Shown here piece by piece: positions 24,794 through 30,873 of a stretch of DNA of 40,745 bases. The notes under the pieces were generated by a model that was not told the origin of the DNA, did not search any database, and worked only from the letters and a program-made list of their open reading frames with translations. The DNA is taken from positions 1 through 40,745 of the forward strand of contig CALJMO010000009.1 in NCBI GenBank assembly GCA_937982065.1, in the 5' to 3' direction. The stretch is from an uncultured Collinsella sp. GTDB taxonomy: Bacteria; Actinomycetota; Coriobacteriia; Coriobacteriales; Coriobacteriaceae. Made by a program: the position numbers and the translations under genes. Position 1 is the stretch's first letter. Each line of letters opens with the position of its first letter.

Positions 24794-24903
24794 GCAGACA
24801 GACCAGACAGCTCGTCATACTGGTTGACGCTTCGATTCAAACAGCAGTGCGAAGTCGCGCTTACAGCCCTGCCATGCCAAACCGAATGGCGTTCTCAAAA
24901 GGC

Positions 24904-25638
24904 CTACCTCCCCACCGCCTTCAGCTTCAGCAGCAGGTCGCCCAGCTCGGAGCACTTGCTGGAAAGGCGCGTCTGAGCTCGCTCGCCCATCCCCCACCGC
25001 TGGCGGACTTCCTGGGCGCGCGGGCTCACGCGGTAGTCCCCGTCCATCACCTGCTTGAGCAGCTTGGCGGTCACGCGCGCATCGGCAAGGGCGCTGTGGG
25101 CGTGACCCGTCGACTCGTCGAACTCGATGCCAAACCACGTCGCCGCGTCACTCAAAGAGACGCACCCGTGGCTGCCCACGTCCATGATCGAGGTGTAAAA
25201 CGCCTGCAGGTCGGCCCAATCCGTAGGAAATGCGGAAAGATCGATGTGCTTTGCCTGGCACTCGGTCAAAAGCTGTCGACGGTCCGCCCCGCTCCAGCAA
25301 ACTACCTGTGCGGAGTAGCGACCGATCCAATCGCTGAGCCTTTTGATTACCATGTAGAGCGGATCGGCCATCGCAGTGTCCACGGCCGATATCCCCGTAA
25401 GCTCGCGGACGGAAAACGCAACGCCTTCGGTAAATTCCGTCTGCACAAACTGCGAGAACTCGCCCATAACGTTGCCGTGGTAATCGAGCTTGACGGCGCC
25501 GACCTCGATAATCTCATTGCGCAGTCCACGGCGCTGGCGCTGCTTTGGCACCGGCGCAAACTCAAAGTCCAGCACAATCTGGCGCGCAAAGTTCGTCGTA
25601 TCGATAGCCGAGATACACGGCGTCTTTTCAGCTGACAC
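24904..25638 (-). CDS. DEDDh 3'-5' exonuclease domain protein
   Basis: A 244-residue protein with the four acidic residues and histidine of the DnaQ-like exonuclease fold: VLDFEFAP (Asp24, Glu26), the ELTGI block after exo I, CWSGADRRQLL, and HAHSALADARVTAKLL with catalytic His and Asp near residues 181-186. It resembles stand-alone exonucleases related to PolC/DnaQ epsilon rather than a polymerase subunit. The start is GTG with GGAGAAAGG upstream. A role in DNA or RNA end trimming is likely, but the substrate is unknown. It stands alone on its strand. Confidence 0.85.
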   Translation of the reverse strand: MSAEKTPCISAIDTTNFARQIVLDFEFAPVPKQRQRRGLRNEIIEVGAVKLDYHGNVMGEFSQFVQTEFTEGVAFSVRELTGISAVDTAMADPLYMVIKRLSDWIGRYSAQVVCWSGADRRQLLTECQAKHIDLSAFPTDWADLQAFYTSIMDVGSHGCVSLSDAATWFGIEFDESTGHAHSALADARVTAKLLKQVMDGDYRVSPRAQEVRQRWGMGERAQTRLSSKCSELGDLLLKLKAVGR

Positions 25639-25998
25639 GGTTATGGCCTTTCTCCATTGCCTGCCGCTTGCTACATAGGCGGCTACATTGCCGTAAGGTT
25701 AGGCGCTCGTGCGGACATGAAATCGGAGCGCAATGCCACGCGCGCCAGGCACACGCCATGCAGACGGCCCCAAGAGAGTCGCCCGCTCTATTCAAATGCA
25801 TGAAAAAGATTTAGGCCCGGTGACTTGAATCAGCGGTCATCCCGGGCCCATCAATATGCAGTGTACCTACAGAGGGCTGGTTAATCAAACGGGCTTTCGG
25901 TGACGAAGACCTGCGCGTCTAGCCCCAATCGCCCAGCGCCGTCTTCTGCCGCCCTTACGAAAGGCCGCTATTCGAGGGAATCACGTTGCTGTTATTAT
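25639..25998. other. Intergenic region with a minus-strand terminator
   Basis: No gene is supported in these 360 bases. The notable element is a stem on the minus strand (GGCCCGG...CCGGGCC with a second TGAC/GTCA segment, 25814-25848) followed by TAAATCTTTTTC, a good intrinsic terminator shape. No minus-strand gene lies upstream of it, so it may end a small unannotated RNA that starts near 25990. Confidence 0.45.
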
Positions 25999-26012
25999 CG
26001 AACATATATTCG
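25999..26012. promoter_or_regulatory. LexA (SOS) box-like site before the small toxin-like gene
   Basis: CGAACATATATTCG differs at one position from the Gram-positive/actinobacterial SOS box CGAACRNRYGTTCG. It overlaps the -35 area of a promoter whose -10 is TAGAAT at 26033-26038, the geometry expected for LexA repression. The consensus for this organism is not known, so the match is suggestive only. Confidence 0.45.
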
Positions 26013-26102
26013 TATTTATGACCGCGCTTTGATAGAATGGCAGTTGTTGACGGCAGTTCCATGTGCCGGGCAGCGCCCTCCATGCGACGGGAGGTGATGC
26101 CC

Positions 26103-26228
26103 ATGACCGATCTGATTGATTTCGTGAAGCTCCTGACCGCTTTGGTCTCGCTCCTCACGGCGCTTATCGGACTTTCCGAGGCACTTAAGCAGCGTACGAA
26201 GCAAAAGAAGAGGGGTCGACGCCGTTAA
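26103..26228 (+). CDS. Small hydrophobic peptide, candidate type I toxin
   Basis: A 41-residue peptide: short polar start (MTDLIDFVK), one hydrophobic helix (LLTALVSLLTALIGL, about residues 10-24) and a strongly basic tail (KQRTKQKKRGRRR). This layout is that of membrane-acting type I toxins and holin-like peptides. The ATG at 26103 has a near-perfect GGAGGTGAT eight bases upstream, and the GGAGG can pair with a CCTCC 8 bases before it, so translation may be self-masked. A longer frame from 26037 lacks a site. A minus-strand promoter and terminator overlap its 3' end. Function is inferred, not shown. Confidence 0.6.
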   Translation: MTDLIDFVKLLTALVSLLTALIGLSEALKQRTKQKKRGRRR

Positions 26229-26288
26229 GGCATTGACCCCTTGAACTAAGTAACGGCGCTGCCCAGCTATCACCCTTGGGCTGCCGTC
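26200..26288 (-). ncRNA. Candidate antisense RNA overlapping the toxin-like gene 3' end
   Basis: A minus-strand promoter (TTGTTA at 26323-26318, 17-base spacer, TAGAAT at 26300-26295) would start RNA near 26288. The RNA would fold into a GCCCA/TGGGC-type hairpin and end at a GGGGTC...GACCCC stem (26240-26212) followed by TCTTCTTTT. The resulting RNA of about 90 bases is complementary to the last 25-30 bases of the 26103-26228 gene and its 3' region, as in TxpA/RatA and BsrG/SR4 systems. Confidence 0.45.
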
Positions 26289-26388
26289 GACTTTATTCTA
26301 CCCACGGTTGCCAGGTTTAACAAATGAATTTTCAGTAATGGAGCCTCGGAGCCCGCTCGCTCAACCACCTGGCCATCGGATTAGCCGG

Positions 26389-26727
26389 ATTCTGGGACAC
26401 GCCTTCCGTCCCAGGCCTCTACCGGAAAATGCGTCCCACCCTGAGGCTCGATTCCGGGACACGGTTTCCGTTTGAAGCCCCGATGGGAAAGCGTGTCCCG
26501 TTCCGAGAGCTCATTCCGGGATGCAGTTTCCGCTAGAGATGCCACCGGGAAAGCGTATCCCGTTTTGGAGCCGAATTCCGGGTCGTAGTTTCCGCCTGAG
26601 GGCCGATCCGGAAACGGCATCCCATTCTGAAGCCGAAATCTGGAACGCACTTTCCGCCAAAGGTCGCAAAAGGAAAGCACATCCCATTCCCAGCATCAAA
26701 TCAGGACGCGCTTCATTATCCCCGCCC
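26389..26727. repeat. 62-bp palindromic repeat array A, about 5.5 units
   Basis: Units begin at 26389, 26451, 26513, 26575 and 26637, each exactly 62 bp, with a degraded sixth from 26699. Each has a left half like CGGGACACGGTTTCC and a right half like GGAAAGCGTGTCCCG that pair with one or a few mismatches around a loop of about 16 bases. Units are 60-75% alike by eye. The array ends at the stop codon of the ATPase gene (26728). The 26229-26388 stretch before it contains the antisense RNA candidate promoter and nothing else recognised. Confidence 0.9.
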
Positions 26728-28107
26728 TCACATCTCGGCAAACGAGATCAGCTTGACGTCTCCCCTGCTCGCCGCAGCTTCCTGACATCCTTGCGTAAAG
26801 CCACGCTTCGAGAAGATCACGTAGCTTTTATGCTGCTGCCTAAAGAGCTCGCTTCGGTACACGAGCTTTTCCAGAACATCCTCGCCCACCGGTTCATTGC
26901 GCCATTTGCACTCCGCAAACAGCGCAGCGCCCTCGCCATCGTCAACAATCAAGTCGATTTCTTCCTGCGTATGCGTACGATTATCCGTCCCCCACCAGCG
27001 CCCGGCGCTCGCCGGAACCGCATCGAGCTGGCCCGCGCGCGCGAGTTCGTAAACATATTGCCTGCATATAAGCTCAAAGACCGTACCCATGTAATCCGAT
27101 ACGTGCGGCTCAATGCGCTCATACGCCATCTCGGCCATATCGTTTTGAATCAGCCCGATGTTCTGCGGAACAAACTTGTACCAGAACCTAAACATCTGGT
27201 CGCTCAGCAGATACACGGCTCGCTTATTACTCGTCTCGTTTAGGGGCAGCTCGCGCTCGACAATCCCAAGCGACGCCAGCTTATCCACATAGCTCTTTAC
27301 GTTGCTCGCAGGGATTCCCGTGGAGCTCGCAATCTCCGAGATCTTCGAGCGCCCCTGGGCAATTGCCTGCACGATCGCATCATATTGCTCGGGATTGCGG
27401 CACTCTTGCAACAGCAGGTTACTCGGCTCCTCAAAGAGATAGCCCGTAGGAGTAAGAAAAAGACGTTTGATGTTGTCCTTGAGCGGTGCGGCGGGATCGA
27501 CTTTCTCGATATATGCAGGAATGCCACCCGTCATGCCATAGCAAACTGCAGCGTCTTCGCGACCCATGTTCTGCCACAACCCGAGGGTCGTCGTAAAATC
27601 GAGCGGCATGATCTTAAACTGGGCCGTACGCCTACCGTATAGTGGGCTCTCGTAGCCCAACACCTGTTCCTCCATAAACGAAAGAGACGAGCCGCATAGG
27701 ATCAGCATTAGCCTGGTCTCTTTGTATAAGTGGTCGATCTTGTCTTGCAGCAACGAGCTGATTTCGGGATTCGATTGGGCGAGATAGGGATACTCGTCAA
27801 TCACGACAACCAAACGTTCCGTGCGAGCCATGGTGGCCAATGCATCGAACGCTTCGTCAAAACTACGAAACGACACGCCTGTAGCACCAACCGAGCCTGC
27901 AAGTATCGCCTGGCTAAAGCCGTGCAGGTTTGCCTCTGCATTGGTACGACGAGCTTGAAAGTAAATAGCCTTCTTACCTTGGATGAACTCTGTGATAAGG
28001 CGCGTTTTACCCACACGACGGCGGCCGTAAATCACAGGCATCTCAAAGGAGTCCGTGCCATACAGTCGATTGAGCTCGGACATTTCCGCTGTTCTTCCGA
28101 TAAACAT
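26728..28107 (-). CDS. AAA ATPase with DUF234-type nuclease-like C-terminal domain
   Basis: A 459-residue protein of the ATPase_2/DUF234 type. Walker A is YGRRRVGKTRL (residues 27-37), Walker B is RLVVVIDEYPYL (about 96-107), followed by LILCGSSLSFM; a winged-helix segment lies near 250-300 (SKISEIASSTGIPASNVKSYVDKLASLGIV). The C terminus has EEIDLIVDDGEGAALFAECKW, which fits the D...ExK core of PD-(D/E)XK nucleases. The ATG is preceded by AAGGAAGGATGG. Function of the family is not established; mobile-element or defence roles are possible. It is flanked by 62-bp repeat arrays and preceded by a long palindrome. Confidence 0.85.
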   Translation of the reverse strand: MFIGRTAEMSELNRLYGTDSFEMPVIYGRRRVGKTRLITEFIQGKKAIYFQARRTNAEANLHGFSQAILAGSVGATGVSFRSFDEAFDALATMARTERLVVVIDEYPYLAQSNPEISSLLQDKIDHLYKETRLMLILCGSSLSFMEEQVLGYESPLYGRRTAQFKIMPLDFTTTLGLWQNMGREDAAVCYGMTGGIPAYIEKVDPAAPLKDNIKRLFLTPTGYLFEEPSNLLLQECRNPEQYDAIVQAIAQGRSKISEIASSTGIPASNVKSYVDKLASLGIVERELPLNETSNKRAVYLLSDQMFRFWYKFVPQNIGLIQNDMAEMAYERIEPHVSDYMGTVFELICRQYVYELARAGQLDAVPASAGRWWGTDNRTHTQEEIDLIVDDGEGAALFAECKWRNEPVGEDVLEKLVYRSELFRQQHKSYVIFSKRGFTQGCQEAAASRGDVKLISFAEM

Positions 28108-28122
28108 AGGGCCATCCTTCCT

Positions 28123-28178
28123 TTACGTTATAGCTAGCTATATTATACCTTCCTATAATATAGCTAGCTATAACGTAA
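28123..28178. promoter_or_regulatory. Perfect 25-bp-arm palindrome upstream of the ATPase
   Basis: Bases 28123-28147 and 28154-28178 are exact inverted copies around a 6-base centre. Each arm contains TATAGCTAGCTATA, itself a perfect 14-bp palindrome, and a TATAAT. The site ends 16 bases before the ATPase start codon, so it must overlap the promoter and 5' leader. It could bind an autoregulator in two dimers or form an RNA hairpin. Confidence 0.75.
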
Positions 28179-28198
28179 TTCGACAAGCGGCGCACACG

Positions 28199-28345
28199 AA
28201 AGGGGCGGTACACCACCGCACGTGGACCGTTCCGGAAAATGCATCCCGTTCTGGAGCCAAAAACTGGGCCGTAGTTTCCGCCAAGCATCCCATCCGGAAA
28301 GCGTGTCCCGTTCTGAGTGGCAATTCCGGGACACAGTTTCCGCAG
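28199..28345. repeat. 62-bp palindromic repeat array B, about 2.5 units
   Basis: Units begin at 28199 (left half decayed), 28261 and 28323 (cut off after the left half), in the same 62-bp phase and consensus as arrays A and C. It occupies the gap between the divergent ATPase and AbiEi-like genes. Confidence 0.85.
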
Positions 28346-28636
28346 ATATACGGCGACGATCCGCAGCCCGTATCACATGCCTTCAAGCATGCGATCCTGA
28401 AACACAAAACAGCAGATAGAATGCTCTTTTTCAAAAAGTACACGTCCCGAAACTTACCAAGACTTCATATCTAGCTACCGTTCAAGGTCGCCGATTACCG
28501 TCCGCCGATTCGGATGTAAAAATGTCGCCAAAAGCAGGTCATCTACCTGCATGGTTAGATTTTGGTCAGCTTTTGGTCAGCTGAGCGGCAAGTTCCAGCT
28601 GATACGTTTTTGCTACCCAAAAGGAGGCGGTAGCTC
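28346..28636. promoter_or_regulatory. Upstream region of the AbiEi-like gene with tandem 11-mers
   Basis: No gene is supported here. GCAGGT (28534-28539) and ACCTGC (28545-28550) form an inverted repeat, and TTTTGGTCAGC occurs twice in direct tandem (28560-28570, 28571-28581), about 55-75 bases before the start of the AbiEi-like gene. AbiEi antitoxins bind repeats in their own promoters, so these are candidate operators. Confidence 0.4.
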
Positions 28637-29635
28637 ATGACCCATTGCAATGACCAACTCATCGACCAGCTGTTGAACCAAGCCGAACAAGAGGGGCGCT
28701 GCCTGATCCCCCCGAGCACGGCGATCCGAAAAGCGCTCCTTCGGCGCACCGGCGGCACGGTTGTCTCGCCCATGCCGGGGTTGTTTGCGCGAAAAACGCG
28801 CTGGGATGAACTCAACCGAGCGCAACGCCATTGCGAGATTATCCGCGCCCTTGCGATCATCCATCCCGATTGGACGTTCTGCTCGTTTTCGGCAGCTTGC
28901 CTGCTGGGGCTCGAGGTCTCGTGGCGGCACCTGAATGTCGTGCATGTCTGCAGCTCGACAAAGCCGTCGGCTCGTCCGGGCGCACATATTCAGCGGCACC
29001 AGATTGAGCCGGCCGGAGCAATACGCAGAGCCGGCATATCGGTAACGCCGCCCATCCAAACGGTCACAGATTGCCTGCTGCAAACTGGTTTTGCCGATGG
29101 CATGCCCATTGCCGATTCGGCGATCCTAAAGCTCGGCCTTGCGCCGGAACAGCTGATGGAGGCCGTTGAGCAACGAGCGACCGCCCGCAATGGTCGCGCG
29201 ATTCGCACCGCCCTCACAACGCTTCGATATGCCGACGCCCGCGCCGAGAGCGGCGGGGAATCGGTCGCCCGAGCCGTCATGATCGAGACGGGCTTTGCGC
29301 CCGACTGGCTTCAATACGAGCTGACGGACCCCTTCGATTCGGCCAAGCCCATACGAACGGACTTTGCCTGGGAGCGCCAGGCGCGGGAACTCACGCTGGG
29401 CGAGCTCGACGGGCTCATCAAATATACCGACCAGACCATGCTGGCCGGACGCACCACCGCCGAGGCGCTCGTTGCCGAACGACAGCGCGAGGCGCACCTA
29501 TCGCTCTACGGCCACCCTCTGCTGCGCTTTACCATGAACGAGGTCCGCTCGGCAGGAATGCTCGCCAAAAAGCTGCAGACGGCAGGCATCCGGCAGACCG
29601 CGCTGCCGACGTGGCTCAACGACGTGGAGCTGTAG
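28637..29635 (+). CDS. AbiEi-like antitoxin-family protein, orphan
   Basis: A 332-residue protein resembling actinobacterial proteins with an AbiEi-type N-terminal part and a nuclease-like C-terminal part. The N-terminal third has a start like a winged helix followed by VVSPMPGLFARKTRWDELN; FCSFSAACLLGLEVSW is typical. The C-terminal GGESVARAVMIETGF, then IRTDFAWERQARELTLGELDGLIKY, matches the conserved acidic core of DUF559/Vsr-like domains. ATG with AAAAGGAGGCGG 8 or more bases upstream. No AbiEii toxin follows; array C begins 38 bases after the stop. It may be a remnant of a defence module or act alone. Confidence 0.6.
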   Translation: MTHCNDQLIDQLLNQAEQEGRCLIPPSTAIRKALLRRTGGTVVSPMPGLFARKTRWDELNRAQRHCEIIRALAIIHPDWTFCSFSAACLLGLEVSWRHLNVVHVCSSTKPSARPGAHIQRHQIEPAGAIRRAGISVTPPIQTVTDCLLQTGFADGMPIADSAILKLGLAPEQLMEAVEQRATARNGRAIRTALTTLRYADARAESGGESVARAVMIETGFAPDWLQYELTDPFDSAKPIRTDFAWERQARELTLGELDGLIKYTDQTMLAGRTTAEALVAERQREAHLSLYGHPLLRFTMNEVRSAGMLAKKLQTAGIRQTALPTWLNDVEL

Positions 29636-29673
29636 GAGCTGCTAGGCCGTGCATCGCCGGATCGCATCCCCCC

Positions 29674-30018
29674 TATCTGGGCCGCGTTTTCCCAACGGCC
29701 ACGCCAACGGAAAGCGCGGCCCAGCCTGGACGCTCAAAACGGGATGCACTTTCCGGATGGCGGGCCTGGCGGAAAGCGTGTCCCGGAATCAGGTCTCGGA
29801 ACGGGTCGTGCTTTCCGGTTGAGTCCTTCAGCGGAAACCGCATCCCGGAATAAACGCTCAAACTGGGATGCACTTTCCAAACGGCCGGCCAGCGGAAAAC
29901 ACATCCCATTCTGAGGCACGATTCCGGGACGCAGTTTCCGCATGCGGCCCCGTTGGGAAAGTTAATCCCGTTCCGAGGCTGGATTCCGGGACGCAGTTTC
30001 CGTATGCGGAGGCGCTCC
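29674..30018. repeat. 62-bp palindromic repeat array C, about 5.5 units
   Basis: Units begin at 29674, 29736, 29798, 29860, 29921 (one 61-bp unit) and 29983. The last lacks its right half, where the IS200 element begins. Unit 1 pairs CTGGGCCGCG with CGCGGCCCAG, whereas others pair CGGGACACG with CGTGTCCCG, i.e. both halves have changed together. Confidence 0.9.
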
Positions 30019-30161
30019 AAAATCAGAACCACCCTTAAAAAGGGTGGTTTGCTCTTAGGGTATAACCCACGGGCCCCGGGCTCGCGTCTAAAGGCGCGGG
30101 CCCGGACTTCGTCCAGGCCTAGTGCATCTTGACCCGTGGCGCGCCGGTCGAACCGGCGGGA

Positions 30162-30620
30162 TCACCCCCTCTTGAAGGGGTCCTCGTACTCCTTCACGCT
30201 CAGCTTGTCCAGCGCGATGTCGTGGGACTCCTGCTCCCTGATGTACTTGGCGATCGTCGCCTCGTTCAGGCCGACGGTGGACACGTAGTAGCCCTCCGCC
30301 CAGAACTTCCTGTTGCCGAACTTGTACTTGAGGTTGGCGTGCCTGTCGAATATCATCAGCGAGCTCTTCCCCTTCAGGTAGCCCATGACGCTCGCGACGC
30401 TGTACTTCGGCGGGATCGCCAGCAGCACGTGCACGTGGTCGGGCATCAGGTGCCCCTCGATTATCTCGATCCCCTTGTACTCGCACAGCTTCCTGAGGAT
30501 CTCCCCTATGTCGCTCCTGATTTGGTTGTAGATCACTTTGCGCCTATACTTCGGCGTGAACACGATGTGGTACTTGCACATCCACTTCGTGTGGGAAAGG
30601 CTGTAGGCCTTCTGGGCCAT
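30162..30620 (-). CDS. tnpA: IS200 transposase TnpA (Y1 HUH family)
   Basis: 152-residue single-strand DNA transposase. It shows YHIVFTPKYRRKV, the HUH motif in PDHVHVLLAIPPKYSVA, the family block YLKGKSSLMIFDRHANLKYK, and a C-terminal helix AKYIREQE with the catalytic tyrosine. The ATG at 30620 has AAGGGGTGG upstream; a longer frame exists. That site lies in the sequence at 30626-30638, which is complementary with one mismatch to 30675-30687, so the initiation region can be masked, as known for IS200. The gene appears intact. Confidence 0.93.
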   Translation of the reverse strand: MAQKAYSLSHTKWMCKYHIVFTPKYRRKVIYNQIRSDIGEILRKLCEYKGIEIIEGHLMPDHVHVLLAIPPKYSVASVMGYLKGKSSLMIFDRHANLKYKFGNRKFWAEGYYVSTVGLNEATIAKYIREQESHDIALDKLSVKEYEDPFKRG

Positions 30621-30625
30621 GGCGA

Positions 30626-30687
30626 CCACCCCTTCGACTCGAATTCTTGACGGCCTGAACAATCGTCAATATCGGTCGGAGGGGTGG
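30626..30687 (-). promoter_or_regulatory. RBS-masking hairpin of the IS200 leader
   Basis: The minus-strand leader segment at 30687-30675 can pair with 30638-30626 over 13 positions with one mismatch, burying the AAGGGGTGG that precedes tnpA. This translational brake is established for IS200. Confidence 0.65.
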
Positions 30688-30767
30688 CTTTGTAAAGCCG
30701 TTTGTCTCCACCCGCGTAGCGGGTGGTTTAAAGCTGGCCGCTGCGCGGCCAGCGGACTAAAGTCTTG

Positions 30768-30805
30768 AAAAACAAAAGGCCCCGGCTCGCGCTGGAGCCG
30801 GGGCC
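30768..30805 (-). terminator. Rho-independent terminator of the xanthine dehydrogenase operon
   Basis: On the minus strand an 11-bp GGCCCCGGCTC/GAGCCGGGGCC stem (30805-30778) with a 6-base loop is followed by TTTTGTTTTT. It lies 70 bases beyond the dehydrogenase stop and closes the purine operon. Confidence 0.9.
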
Positions 30806-30873
30806 AAAGGTGCAGCATATACAGTTGGTGTTGTGCGCGAACAGCCCATCAGCAATGCCGTCTGCGCCCTACC

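Larger units (their letters stand above)
30027..30753 (-). mobile_element. IS200/IS605-family insertion sequence (IS200-like)
   Basis: Approximate limits from terminal hairpins: AACCACCCTT...AAGGGTGGTT at 30027-30049 on one side and CCACCCGC/GCGGGTGG at 30708-30726 plus GCTGGCCGC/GCGGCCAGC at 30733-30753 on the other. A single tnpA lies between. There are no terminal inverted repeats in the classical sense, as expected for this single-strand transposing family. It interrupts or abuts the last unit of repeat array C. Confidence 0.85.

Noticed and set aside
24034..24840. Minus-strand open frame of 268 codons
   Set aside because: Its upstream two thirds oppose the 24371-24793 gene and show low-complexity Ser/Arg composition typical of a shadow. 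Only its last 40 codons, over the 33-bp repeat, are of interest.
25813..25855. tRNA-like segment with a TTCAAGT loop
   Set aside because: The arms do not form a cloverleaf and the anticodon and D arms are missing; it folds better as a single terminator-like stem.
26389..30018. The 62-bp periodic arrays as CRISPR arrays
   Set aside because: No stretch longer than about 8-10 bases is identical between units, both halves of each unit are similar to the others, there are no unique spacers, and no cas gene is present.
30162..30620. TnpA as a RAYT that mobilises the palindromic repeats
   Set aside because: The sequence carries the YLKGKSSLMIFDRHANLKYK block and terminal hairpins of a true IS200, and the element's ends do not resemble the 62-bp or the GCGGTGAAATA repeats.
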